Shown piece after piece: positions 1-7,689 of a DNA stretch of 64,000 bases. The stretch lies in assembly GCF_023100905.1 (NCBI RefSeq), contig NZ_CP064686.1:2728001-2792000 (forward strand), in the 5' to 3' direction. The translations under genes and the position numbers were made by a program. This stretch comes from Bradyrhizobium sp. 4 (GTDB taxonomy: Bacteria > Pseudomonadota > Alphaproteobacteria > Rhizobiales > Xanthobacteraceae). The notes below the pieces were generated by a model. That model did not search any database. It had not been told where the DNA came from and saw only the letters and a program-made list of their open reading frames with translations. How positions within the stretch are numbered: position 1 is the first letter of the stretch; every line of letters begins with the position of its first letter.

Positions 1-220
1 TGGCATAGCGCCGAGCGTCCATATAGGCGTAGCGCACCTTGCGCCAGAAATGCGGCGTGCGCTCTTCCACGGTCCCCATGAATTCGGCAACGCGCAGCGT
101 ATAGGGCAGCCATTCGAGCTCGACGCCGTGCGTCTCCTCGAGTTCGAACAGGCGCTTGTTGGCCACGAATGCGTAGGGGCTCTTGTAGTCGGTGTAGATA
201 CGCACGCGGGGGTTTGGCAT
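1..220 (-). CDS. DsbA-fold oxidoreductase / 2-hydroxychromene-2-carboxylate isomerase-like protein (partial, N-terminal 73 residues)
   Basis: Only the first 73 codons lie in the window; the frame stays open to the left edge. The ATG is at 220-218, with AAGGAAT just upstream on this strand as ribosome binding site. Residues 9-19 contain the segment DYKSPYAFVA, the first strand and helix of the thioredoxin-like DsbA/HCCA-isomerase fold. The CXXC redox pair of true DsbA is replaced by SPYA, which points to the glutathione-dependent isomerase branch rather than a disulfide oxidase. The family acts on aromatic-ring cleavage intermediates or unknown glutathione adducts, so the substrate cannot be named here. 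The neighbour on the right is transcribed divergently. Confidence 0.65.
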   Translation of the reverse strand, partial: MPNPRVRIYTDYKSPYAFVANKRLFELEETHGVELEWLPYTLRVAEFMGTVEERTPHFWRKVRYAYMDARRYA

Positions 221-421
221 TGGCAGATTCCTTTCATACGCGCGGCGCTACCCGCTCGCCGTGGCGCCGGTGCTCAAATAGGCCGGAAGAAGAAAACTAT
301 TGCCCCGGGTCCGTCCGGCGGAAGGAGTTTCCTCTTCGGGAGGCAAAAAAGCCAATCGCTTCCATTGCTGTTTGGGGCCGAAACGACGACATTTCCTCGA
401 GAAATTGATGGATTGACTGCC

Positions 422-640
422 ATGGAACGCACCAGGTTTGAACCTTTCGGCGAGCAATTGGTGTCCGCAACGGACACCCAGCCGCGCTCGCGCGGGTCAA
501 AGCTGCTGCTGCGGGTCGGCACCGGCCTGTTCTGGTCGCTGGTCGCCGGCATCGTGCTGGCGCGTGCAGCCTTCTTCGAACCCGGCGTCTATGACGGTTT
601 CAGCCGCGTCGCCTCGCTGGCCAAGAGCCTGATCTTCTAA
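422..640 (+). CDS. Small single-span membrane protein, unknown function
   Basis: A 72-residue frame beginning at ATG 422. Residues about 28-51 form one hydrophobic stretch rich in Leu, Val, Ala and Gly, flanked by Arg/Lys on the N-terminal side and by an acidic residue on the other, so one membrane helix is likely, with the polar N-terminus inside. No recognised domain. The reading frame is also open upstream to position 50, but that part overlaps the divergent DsbA-fold gene and is a shadow. The codon bias of the last 70 codons fits the surrounding genes. I do not recognise the family. Confidence 0.5.
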   Translation: MERTRFEPFGEQLVSATDTQPRSRGSKLLLRVGTGLFWSLVAGIVLARAAFFEPGVYDGFSRVASLAKSLIF

Positions 641-770
641 GGCGCGCCTGACCTTCCGAGCCGGATTATCCCGGGCTGAGGATAGAACTTCCCTGAGCCC
701 TGATATGTCGAAAACTTATTTCCCAATCGGATGGCGCTGCGTATAAATCCTTCTCCTCGGGGAGAGATTT

Positions 771-1829
771 GTGTCGCAGAATCAAGCATCCAGCCCGGCC
801 GACGCCAAGCCGACCACGGCTACTGGCCGCATTGTAGCGCTGATTCCCGGGATCCTCCTCTGCATCGCCGTGGCCGGGGTTTCGGCCCTGCTCGAACGGG
901 CGGAATTGGGCGTCTTCGAACATCCCTATGTCGAGGCGCTGGTGATGGCGATCTTGCTCGGCATGGCCGTGCGCAGCTTCTGGAAGCCCGCGCCGCGCTG
1001 GCAGTCCGGCATCGCCTTCAGCGCCAAGCAGCTGCTCGAAGTCGCCGTCATGCTGCTTGGGGCCTCGATCAGCTTTGCTGCTATCGCGGCGTCCGGCGTC
1101 GCGCTGTTGGCCTCGATCGCGGCCGTCGTTGTGGTCGCGCTCTGCGTTTCCTTCGGCATCAGCCGCCTGCTTGGTCTCTCGACGCGGCTCTCGATCCTGA
1201 TCGCCTGCGGCAACTCGATCTGCGGCAACTCGGCGATTGCCGCGGTGGCGCCGATCATCGGCGCCAACAATGACGAGATCGCATCCTCGATCTCCTTCAC
1301 CGCCATCCTCGGCGTGATGATGGTGCTCGGCCTGCCGCTGCTGATCCCGCTGCTGCAGCTATCGGCCACGCAATACGGCATCCTCGCAGGCCTCACCGTC
1401 TATGCCGTGCCGCAGGTGCTGGCCGCGACGGTGCCGGCGGGGCTCGTCTCGACGCAGATCGGCACGCTCGTCAAGCTGATGCGGGTGCTGATGCTCGGGC
1501 CGGTCGTCGTCGGCCTCTCGCTGACGGCCTCGCGCTGGCACAGCGACGCCAAGAAGACCAGTGTCGGCTTTTTCCGCCTGGTCCCGTGGTTCATCCTCGG
1601 CTTCCTTGCGCTGGCGACCCTGCGCTCGCTCGAGATCGTGCCGTCCACGGTGGTTGCGCCGATCACGCGGATCACGGGCTTTCTCACGGTGGTATCGATG
1701 GCCGCGCTTGGCCTCGGCGTCGATGTAAAGGTGCTAGCCAATGTCGGAGGACGGGTGACGGCGGCCGTAACGCTGTCGCTGATGCTGCTGCTCGGCATCA
1801 GCATCGCACTGGTGCACTGGTTCAAGTGA
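771..1829 (+). CDS. YeiH-family putative sulfate/anion exporter
   Basis: 352 residues with about ten hydrophobic helices, the usual length of the YeiH (Cons_hypoth698) family of inner-membrane proteins. Residues 145-162 carry the family hallmark, a double CGNS motif followed by AIAAVAP. Members are annotated as putative sulfate exporters, mainly because they sit beside sulfonate and cysteine genes; biochemical proof is thin. Translation starts at GTG 771, preceded by GGGGAGA at 760-766. The gene converges on a nitrate/sulfonate-type ABC importer and lies next to an AprAB-like redox cluster, which makes export of an oxyanion produced by that cluster an attractive but unproven role. Confidence 0.8.
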   Translation: MSQNQASSPADAKPTTATGRIVALIPGILLCIAVAGVSALLERAELGVFEHPYVEALVMAILLGMAVRSFWKPAPRWQSGIAFSAKQLLEVAVMLLGASISFAAIAASGVALLASIAAVVVVALCVSFGISRLLGLSTRLSILIACGNSICGNSAIAAVAPIIGANNDEIASSISFTAILGVMMVLGLPLLIPLLQLSATQYGILAGLTVYAVPQVLAATVPAGLVSTQIGTLVKLMRVLMLGPVVVGLSLTASRWHSDAKKTSVGFFRLVPWFILGFLALATLRSLEIVPSTVVAPITRITGFLTVVSMAALGLGVDVKVLANVGGRVTAAVTLSLMLLLGISIALVHWFK

Positions 1830-1906
1830 AGGTGGCTGCAGCCGCGAACTCTTCTTCCTTCGCGCAAGGGGAGAAGGGAAGTAAGAGGGTAAGGGTCGAG
1901 AAATCG

Positions 1907-2779
1907 CTAAATCACATCGGCGAGTGAATGCCCGTGCAGCTCGATATTCAGCCCCTGCATGCCCATGTCGTTGAGCTCGCCGCCCATCGCCTTGATGCTT
2001 TCCTCGCGGATCAGCGACATCAGTCCGCGACGCAATGCCAGGAATTCCGACGACATCATCATCGACTGCTGCCGCGGCCGCTCCAGCGGGATCGGAATCT
2101 CCGCCTTGATCGAGCCGGGGCGTGCGGTCATGCAGTAGACACGATCGGACAGGAAGATCGCCTCGTCGATGTCGTGGGTGACGAACAGCACCGAGATCTT
2201 CAGCCGCTGCCACATGTTGGTGAGGATCTGCTGCATGATGACCCGGGTCTGCGCGTCGAGCGCGCCGAAGGGTTCGTCGAGCAGCAACACTTTGGGTCCC
2301 GTCGCGAGCGCCCGGACGATGCCGACGCGCTGCTTCATGCCACCTGAGAGTTTCTCGGGGTAATGCTTTTCGAAGGCTTCGAGGCCCGCGAGTCCCAGCA
2401 GCGTGCGCGCGGCGCGCTCGCGCTGCGAGCGTGGCATGCCGCGCATCTTCAGGCCGAACTCGACGTTCTCCCGCACGGTCTTCCAGGGAAACAGCGAATA
2501 TTGCTGAAACACCATGCCGCGCTCCGCGCTCGGGCCGTTCACCTTCTCGCCGTCGACGGTGACGATGCCCGTGGTCGGCTTGAGGAAGCCGGCGACCGCG
2601 TTGAGCAGCGTCGACTTTCCGCAGCCGGAGGGTCCGACGATCGAGACGAACTCGCCAGGCTTCACATGAATCTGCGTATCGGTGACGGCTTCGACCGGCC
2701 CCTCGATGCTGTCGTAGCTGAGGGAGAAGTTCTTGACCTCGATATGGCCCTGCGGTGCCTTGACAACGATCTCACTCAT
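1907..2779 (-). CDS. ABC transporter ATP-binding protein, nitrate/sulfonate/taurine type
   Basis: 290-residue ATPase of the NrtD/SsuB/TauB group. Walker A GPSGCGKST is at 49-57, the Q-loop lies near 92, the signature LSGGMKQ at 144-150 and Walker B LLLDEP at 165-170, with the D-loop immediately after. The ATG at 2779-2777 overlaps the stop of the permease gene by four bases (ATGA), so the two are translationally coupled. It energises uptake of a small anionic or organosulfur/nitrogen compound across the inner membrane. The open frame extends further upstream, but that part is permease sequence read in another frame. Substrate specificity cannot be read from an ATPase. Confidence 0.9.
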   Translation of the reverse strand: MSEIVVKAPQGHIEVKNFSLSYDSIEGPVEAVTDTQIHVKPGEFVSIVGPSGCGKSTLLNAVAGFLKPTTGIVTVDGEKVNGPSAERGMVFQQYSLFPWKTVRENVEFGLKMRGMPRSQRERAARTLLGLAGLEAFEKHYPEKLSGGMKQRVGIVRALATGPKVLLLDEPFGALDAQTRVIMQQILTNMWQRLKISVLFVTHDIDEAIFLSDRVYCMTARPGSIKAEIPIPLERPRQQSMMMSSEFLALRRGLMSLIREESIKAMGGELNDMGMQGLNIELHGHSLADVI

Positions 2780-3684
2780 CTTGACCTCCACGGCATCACC
2801 AATTGTCCGGCGCCTCGGATCAACATGCTCGATCCGAGGCCGAGCACGCCGATCGCGATCATGCCGAGCGCGATGTCGGCATACTGAACCAGCGAATAGG
2901 CCTCCCAGGTGAAATAGCCGATGCCGTACTGCCCCGAGATCATCTCGGCGGCGATCAGCGACACCCAGGCCACGCCCATGCCGACGGTCAGGCCGGTGAA
3001 GATGTGCGGGAGCGAGGCCGGAAAATACACATTGCGGAAGATCGAGCGCTCCCGCGCGCCGAGACATTGCGCGGCACGCACCAGCACGGGATCCACCAGC
3101 GACATGCCGTGCAGCGTGTTGACCAGGATCGGGAAGAACGATCCGAGGAACGTGATGTAGACGATGCTCTGCTCGTTGGTCGGCCACAGCATGATCGCCA
3201 TCGGCACCCAGGCAATCGCCGGGATCGGCCGCAGCACCTCCGCGACTGGGAAGATGATCTCGTGGATCAGCTTGAAGCGGCCCATGATCAGGCCGAGTGG
3301 CACCGCGACGATCGCCGCAAGCGAGAAGCCGAAGAAGATGCGCCGGCAGCTCAAGAGGACGTGCAGCAGGAATTTCGGATCGTGGATCGCCTTGGTGAAG
3401 CTCGCATAGACCGCGAGCGGCGAAGGCACGTTGGTGAAGCGCACGAAGAACACGACGCGATAGGTCGTCAGCAGATGCCAGACCAGAAGAAAGGCGAGCA
3501 GCGAGATGATGCCGATCGCGGTCGCGCGCAGCCCGCCCCGGTTGAGCCGGTACCAGCGCAGTGCGAGCGTGCCGAAGGAGGGTGGAGACGCGGGTGGCGT
3601 GGAGGCGGGCATGGCGCTTGCCTCCGCGATTGCACTTGCCGGCATGCTGTCCTCGGAATGTCTGAGGAGGGCGGGACTGCTCAC
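2776..3684 (-). CDS. ABC transporter permease, nitrate/sulfonate/taurine type
   Basis: 302 residues with six predicted membrane helices and a BPD_transp_1 domain. The EAA-type loop that contacts the ATPase is visible around the residues VRAAQCLGARERSIFRNV. An N-terminal tail of about 40 residues rich in Ala, Pro and Ser precedes the first helix, longer than usual. The start is GTG at 3684-3682, overlapping the TGA of the upstream binding-protein gene (GTGA); an internal ATG at codon 14 would also be possible. It forms the membrane channel of the importer, probably as a homodimer because no second permease gene is present. Confidence 0.9.
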   Translation of the reverse strand: MSSPALLRHSEDSMPASAIAEASAMPASTPPASPPSFGTLALRWYRLNRGGLRATAIGIISLLAFLLVWHLLTTYRVVFFVRFTNVPSPLAVYASFTKAIHDPKFLLHVLLSCRRIFFGFSLAAIVAVPLGLIMGRFKLIHEIIFPVAEVLRPIPAIAWVPMAIMLWPTNEQSIVYITFLGSFFPILVNTLHGMSLVDPVLVRAAQCLGARERSIFRNVYFPASLPHIFTGLTVGMGVAWVSLIAAEMISGQYGIGYFTWEAYSLVQYADIALGMIAIGVLGLGSSMLIRGAGQLVMPWRSR

Positions 3685-5102
3685 GTCTTGCCCCCGCTGA
3701 CCGCCGCCTTTACCGCGTCGTCGAAGCCGAGCACCTTGCCGCTGATCTTGGCGGCATAGGCTTCGGCATCCTTCTTCAGCAGGAACGGCGCAACCTCGCC
3801 ATTGCCGACCGCGAAGAAAGCCTGGTCTGCGAACAGCTTGATGCCGCGGGTGGTATCGAAGACGTAGGCGACGTTGATCTTCTTGCCCTTGGCCTTGTAG
3901 TCTGCATAGGCGCCGAGCGTGCAGCTGGCTGACGAGAAGGGCAGGATGCCTGAATCGTCGACCCAGACCTCGCCGGCCTTGCGCGGATCGGAGATCGGTT
4001 TCTTGCAGAAGGAATCGTCGCCGGAGATCTCGTAATTCTTGGTGCTCGCAAGCTGCGCGTCATAGTCGAGCTTCATCTCGGCATACGCTTTTCGGATGTA
4101 GCTGTCGTCGACCCATTTCTTCGGGTCGAACTCCTTCATCCGGCCGAGGTTCTGCAGCACCTTGACGTCGGCCGTGGCGGCATCGATCAGCGCCGGCTTG
4201 ACCGTGGGATCGGTGGTCATGTTGCCGCTGGGGCCGAGGAAGATGTAGACGACCTCCTTGCTGATGCCGGTCCATTCCTGGATCTTCTCGGCGGCGAGCT
4301 TGGGATCGTCTCGCAGCCATTGATTGGCGGCGATCACGGCCTTGAAGTAGGCGACGACGACCTCAGGGTATTTCTCGGCGAAATCGGTGCGGACCACGAT
4401 GCCGTGGAAGGTCGGGAGATTGGTCTCGACGCCGTCGAAGATCTTTCGCGCAAAACCGCGGAACGGCAGCAACTCGGCGAACGGAACGAAGTCGGCATGA
4501 GCGTCGATCTTCTTCTCCTGGAGATTGGTCGAGCCGACCTCCGGGCTTTGGCTGACCAGCTGGAAGAAGTCCGACGCGTAGCCGCGGTCCTGCATCGCCT
4601 TCAGCACCATGCCGTGCGCGGCAGAGCCGAACGGCACGCTCACGAGCTTGCCCCTGAGATCGGCGAGATCGTAGTAGGGCGAATCCTTGTGAACGACGAT
4701 GCCGTTGCCGGAGCCCGACAGGCTGTAGGCGGCGATCCCGATCAGCCGGCTCTTGCTCTCCGGATTGCTGTCGAAAGTGAAGCCGTTCACGATCAGCGGA
4801 TAGTCGCCCATCATGCCGATCTGCAGCTTGTTCGCCATCATCGCGTTGGTGACGGGCGGGCCGGAGGTGAAGTTCTGCCACTCCAGCTCGAACTTGATGT
4901 TGGCGTATTTGCTGTCCTTCGGCAGATATTTTTCGAGGAGATGGAGCTGGCGGATGACGACCCCGGCGGTCACCGTGTTGGTCGTGGTATCCTGCGTTCC
5001 GATGCCGAGCGTGACGGTTTCCGCCGCGGCCGGCTGCGCGAGGAGAAGCGCCAGCGACGTCACCGACATCGCGATCGAGAGCGTGGGAAGATGGCGGACC
5101 AT
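3681..5102 (-). CDS. ABC transporter periplasmic substrate-binding protein, NrtA/CmpA/SsuA-like
   Basis: First gene of the importer operon, about 473 residues. A signal peptide ends in Ala-Ala-Ala-Glu (QPAAAET) near residue 27. The mature protein has the two-lobe NMT1/ABC-type fold with motifs such as KLQIGMMGDYPL and the loop DFVPFAELLPFRGF. At this length it is nearer to NrtA-type proteins than to the shorter SsuA/TauA proteins. Three in-frame ATGs lie at 5114, 5108 and 5102; I chose 5102 because GAGG lies six bases before it and the signal peptide is then compact. The operon promoter region (5103-5267) holds the CAACTAAT-type element also found in front of the redox genes. Confidence 0.85.
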   Translation of the reverse strand: MVRHLPTLSIAMSVTSLALLLAQPAAAETVTLGIGTQDTTTNTVTAGVVIRQLHLLEKYLPKDSKYANIKFELEWQNFTSGPPVTNAMMANKLQIGMMGDYPLIVNGFTFDSNPESKSRLIGIAAYSLSGSGNGIVVHKDSPYYDLADLRGKLVSVPFGSAAHGMVLKAMQDRGYASDFFQLVSQSPEVGSTNLQEKKIDAHADFVPFAELLPFRGFARKIFDGVETNLPTFHGIVVRTDFAEKYPEVVVAYFKAVIAANQWLRDDPKLAAEKIQEWTGISKEVVYIFLGPSGNMTTDPTVKPALIDAATADVKVLQNLGRMKEFDPKKWVDDSYIRKAYAEMKLDYDAQLASTKNYEISGDDSFCKKPISDPRKAGEVWVDDSGILPFSSASCTLGAYADYKAKGKKINVAYVFDTTRGIKLFADQAFFAVGNGEVAPFLLKKDAEAYAAKISGKVLGFDDAVKAAVSGGKT

Positions 5103-5188
5103 TCTCATCCTCATTCGGTTGGATGTGCTGTGGTTGCCATGATTGGGTGAGGGCGTGGGCAGGGCAAATCCGGAATGAGCGCCACAGT

Positions 5189-5200
5189 CGATTAGTTGCC
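5189..5200 (-). promoter_or_regulatory. Copy C of the cluster's shared promoter element
   Basis: On the minus strand this reads GGCAACTAATCG, 87 to 98 bases before the chosen start of the binding-protein gene. The nine-base core GCAACTAAT is identical to the one between the DUF971 and fpr genes. On the minus strand it is preceded directly by CCCGG, as copy B near 7600 is. Confidence 0.45.
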
Positions 5201-5267
5201 GGGAAAAGTTGATTGCATACTCCTTGGGCAGTCCTGCACTATAAAGCTGCTTGCATGGGCACCGGCC

Positions 5268-6047
5268 CTAGTCAGACCCTTGCCCTCGCATCTCTTCCAG
5301 CACGTCGGGCCGGCAGACCACGATCTGGGAGCGCTTGGTCAGCACGATTCCCTTCTCCTGCATGCGCTTCAGGCTGATCGTGACCCATTGCCTGGTGGCG
5401 CCGACCATGTGGGCGATATCGGCATGGGTGAAGGCGGCGGCGATCACCCGGCCGTCGGCGTCATCGACGCCATAGAGGTCGACGAGATGCAGCAACAGAT
5501 GCGCAAGGCGCTGTGTGATCGAGCGCGTTCCCAGCATCTGGGCCAGAGCCGAATAGCACTTGCCCTTGAAGGTCAGGCCTTCGATCAGGCCGATCGCGAG
5601 GTTCGGGATCTCTAGGGCCAGGGAGCGCAGCTCCTTTCCGGGCAGATGCACCACGCTACAATTGCTGGATGCAACGCCGGACCATTGATGCACGGTGCCT
5701 TCGAACACTTCGGGGCCGCCGACGAAATTGCCGACATGCCAATAGGCCAGCGTGATCTCGCGGCCGAGCGGGGAGGTGTAGAACACCCGGATACGGCCGC
5801 TCTCGATCAGCCAGATACCGTCATGCTTGCTACCCTGGCTGAACAGCGTCTGGCCACGGTTGAGCACTTTCCGGCGGCCCTGCTTCAGCACCAGCTCACG
5901 TTCGCGCTGACTGAGCTTGTCCATCAACGCCGGCGGTCCGCCGATCCATTGCTGGTTCTCGGTGAGCAGCAGCGAGGAACCGCCGGCAGGCCGGACCGTT
6001 GCGGGAACCGTCCCGCGAACCACATTGGCCGCTGCCTGCAACATCAT
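5268..6047 (-). CDS. Crp/Fnr-family transcriptional regulator
   Basis: 259 residues. The cyclic-nucleotide-binding-like beta roll occupies about 45-160, with the typical GRIRVFY strand near 84-90, followed by a dimer helix and a winged helix-turn-helix at about 206-235. The cysteine cluster of oxygen-sensing Fnr is absent; Cys residues are at 130, 164 and 245 only. The recognition helix carries Arg-Gln-Trp (219-221) where Crp and Fnr have Arg-Glu-Thr or Glu-Ser-Arg types, so the DNA site is unlikely to be TGTGA or TTGAT. A GGAGG precedes the start. It lies between the ABC importer operon and the redox genes and is the obvious candidate regulator of both. The ligand is unknown. Confidence 0.85.
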   Translation of the reverse strand: MMLQAAANVVRGTVPATVRPAGGSSLLLTENQQWIGGPPALMDKLSQRERELVLKQGRRKVLNRGQTLFSQGSKHDGIWLIESGRIRVFYTSPLGREITLAYWHVGNFVGGPEVFEGTVHQWSGVASSNCSVVHLPGKELRSLALEIPNLAIGLIEGLTFKGKCYSALAQMLGTRSITQRLAHLLLHLVDLYGVDDADGRVIAAAFTHADIAHMVGATRQWVTISLKRMQEKGIVLTKRSQIVVCRPDVLEEMRGQGSD

Positions 6048-6056
6048 TTGCCTCCG

Positions 6057-6073
6057 GAACGTTCAAACCGTTC
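6057..6073 (-). promoter_or_regulatory. Palindrome in the leader of the Crp/Fnr-type gene
   Basis: Arms GAACG (6057-6061) and CGTTC (6069-6073) lie seven bases apart, and the left arm is also part of the perfect 8-mer GAACGTTC (6057-6064). The palindrome ends about ten bases before the start codon, just outside the CCGGAGG ribosome binding site, a position suited to autoregulation. No second copy was noticed in the cluster. Confidence 0.3.
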
Positions 6074-6110
6074 TAAAGAGGAGCAATGTCCGTGCCAGAT
6101 TCACCCCGCT

Positions 6111-6192
6111 GTCATCGCCCGGCTTGACCGGGCGATCTAGTATTCCAGAGACGTCAATGGGTTATCGAGAAGCTGCGGCGTACTGGATTCCC
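6111..6192. repeat. Dispersed intergenic hairpin repeat
   Basis: A perfect hairpin has arms at 6114-6122 and 6128-6136 (ATCGCCCGG and its complement) around the loop CTTGA. It is followed by AGTATTCCAGAG and, 40 bases on, by GCGGCGTACTGGATTCCCC. The same arrangement recurs at 32,481-32,576 in this window. Elements of this type are common between genes in bradyrhizobia. It occupies most of the gap between the Crp/Fnr gene and the DUF971 gene. Confidence 0.6.
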
Positions 6193-6306
6193 CACCTGCC
6201 GCCTACGCTAAAAGCTTCGGCGCCCTTGGGCCTGAACCCCGGCGAAGCCTTGGCGTAGCCGGGTCGCGGGGAATGACAGCGGAGTTTGGAGGACGACCTG
6301 TGGCGT

Positions 6307-6603
6307 CTACCGCCCGGCCAGGCTCAACAAATACGGCTTCGGGTAAATCCCCCGATTGTGCCCATCCGAAAACGAGATGTTCAGCCCGTAACCGAGATCG
6401 CCGATCTCGGTGATCGCGATGCCAGGAAACCGCTCGGGGAAGCGGCCGTCGAAGCGGGCGCGGGTACAGTGGGCGCATTTGCAGGAGAGGCGGAGCGTTT
6501 CCGCGGGCAAGTCCAGCGTGTCGTCCTGAGCGGTGCGGACGCGGAGCGTCGCGAGGTCGGCGCTTGCTTCGTAATCTGCCACGGTCGGTGCCACCAAGGT
6601 CAT
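6307..6603 (-). CDS. DUF971 (GBBH-like N-terminal domain) protein with CxCxxC motif
   Basis: A 98-residue stand-alone DUF971 domain. Cysteines at 41, 43 and 46 in the segment SCKCAHCTRAR match the metal-binding position of this domain, which also forms the N-terminus of gamma-butyrobetaine hydroxylase and is often encoded beside Mrp/ApbC iron-sulfur carriers. The later part, GYGLNISFSDGHNRGIY, is the conserved core that ends the domain. ATG at 6603-6601 has GGAGA eight bases upstream. It is divergent from the ferredoxin reductase gene and shares its promoter region and element A. A role in iron-sulfur handling for the neighbouring ferredoxin is an inference from family habits. Confidence 0.75.
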   Translation of the reverse strand: MTLVAPTVADYEASADLATLRVRTAQDDTLDLPAETLRLSCKCAHCTRARFDGRFPERFPGIAITEIGDLGYGLNISFSDGHNRGIYPKPYLLSLAGR

Positions 6604-6644
6604 GACGTGTCTCCGACCCTTCTCTACGTTGCCGCAGCGCTGCT

Positions 6645-6661
6645 GCGATAGCAACTAATTG
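6645..6661. promoter_or_regulatory. Copy A of the shared promoter element (DUF971/fpr divergent promoter)
   Basis: The 17 bases read on the minus strand, CAATTAGTTGCTATCGC, agree at 15 of 17 positions with 7608-7624 in front of the AprA-like gene. The core CAACTAATTG is an imperfect palindrome. It lies about 42 bases before the DUF971 start and 150 bases before the fpr start. Confidence 0.5.
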
Positions 6662-6724
6662 CCAGGCGCAGGTGCGAGGCGCTGATCTTCGTTGCCTGCT
6701 GTTCGATCATCGCCCGCGAAATGT

Positions 6725-6733
6725 GAAACTAAT
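6725..6733 (+). promoter_or_regulatory. Degenerate copy D of the shared promoter element
   Basis: GAAACTAAT differs by one base from the GCAACTAAT core of copies A and C. It lies 79 bases before the fpr start and is followed by CCACCGGGA, echoing the CCGGG that flanks copies B and C. It is weak alone and is listed because of its position. Confidence 0.25.
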
Positions 6734-6811
6734 CCACCGGGAATTTCAGTTCGGCATTGCCGGATTCCTGTCTCTCCGAAACCTTGTGCGCAATCGAGAT
6801 CAGGAGAGACA

Positions 6812-7585
6812 ATGAGCGCATTTCAGAAGGAAACGGTCCTCTCGGTCAGGCACTGGACCGATAGCCTGTTCAGCTTCACCGCGACGCGCGATCCGGGCTT
6901 CCGCTTCCAGAACGGCCAGTTCGCGATGATCGGGCTGGAAGTCGAGGGCAAGCCGTTGCTGCGGGCCTACAGCATGGCGAGCGCCAATCACGAGGAGGCG
7001 CTCGAATTCTTCTCGATCAAGGTGCAGGACGGTCCGCTGACCTCGCGCCTTCAGAAGATCAGGGAGGGCGACGTCATCCTGGTCGGCCGCAAGGCCACGG
7101 GCACGTTGATCACCGGCAACCTCATGCCTGGCAAACGCCTGTTGCTGCTCTCGACCGGAACGGGGCTCGCGCCGTTCGCCAGCCTGATCAAGGACCCCGA
7201 CGTCTACGAGAATTACGAGACCATCGTGCTCGCCCATGGCTGCCGCCAGGTCTCCGAGCTCTCCTATGGCGAGCACCTCGTCGAAGGCCTGCGCGATCAC
7301 GAGTTCTTCGGGCCGCTGATTCGTGACAAGCTCGTCTACTACCCGACCGTCACCCGCGAGCCGTTCAGGAATCGCGGCCGCATCTCCGACCTGATCGCGT
7401 CGAACCAGCTGTTCGACGACATCGGTCTGTCAGGCCTCGATATCGAGACTGACCGCATCATGCTGTGCGGCAGCCCGGCGATGCTGGAGGAACTTCCCGC
7501 GATGCTTTCTGCGCGCGGGTTTGTCGAGGGCAATCACAGCCGGCCCGGCCATTTCGTGATCGAAAAGGCCTTTGTCGAGCGCTGA
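6812..7585 (+). CDS. fpr: Ferredoxin--NADP(+) reductase, bacterial Fpr type
   Basis: 257 residues, the standard size of the proteobacterial Fpr class. The FAD-binding motif RAYS is at 51-54 and the nucleotide-binding GTGLAPF at 116-122. The protein ends in VIEKAFVER, the C-terminal extension typical of this subclass. It moves electrons between NADPH and a ferredoxin or flavodoxin in the cytoplasm. The start at 6812 has AGGAG six bases ahead, and an in-frame extension upstream lacks such a site. Situated 104 bases before the AprA-like gene and in the same direction, it is a plausible NADPH-side partner of the 8-cysteine ferredoxin encoded two genes on. Confidence 0.9.
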   Translation: MSAFQKETVLSVRHWTDSLFSFTATRDPGFRFQNGQFAMIGLEVEGKPLLRAYSMASANHEEALEFFSIKVQDGPLTSRLQKIREGDVILVGRKATGTLITGNLMPGKRLLLLSTGTGLAPFASLIKDPDVYENYETIVLAHGCRQVSELSYGEHLVEGLRDHEFFGPLIRDKLVYYPTVTREPFRNRGRISDLIASNQLFDDIGLSGLDIETDRIMLCGSPAMLEELPAMLSARGFVEGNHSRPGHFVIEKAFVER

Positions 7586-7599
7586 GGCGCAAATCGCAG

Positions 7600-7628
7600 C
7601 CCGGCGACAACTAATTGCTATCGCCGGG
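7600..7628 (+). promoter_or_regulatory. Copy B of the shared promoter element inside a perfect inverted repeat
   Basis: Arms CCCGGCGA (7600-7607) and TCGCCGGG (7621-7628) are perfectly complementary, and the 13 bases between them hold CAACTAATTGC (7608-7618). It lies between fpr and the AprA-like gene, 62 bases before the latter's ATG. It could be an operator, a terminator for fpr, or both; no T-run follows, which favours an operator. Confidence 0.5.
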
Positions 7629-7689
7629 ACGCCTGCTGAACAAATCTGATGCAAAGGCGCCGGACCTGCCGGCGAACCAGGAGCAAGCG

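Noticed and set aside
2803..3759. Plus-strand frame opposite the importer permease
   Set aside because: Same shadow composition; the minus-strand permease has clear helices and an EAA loop.
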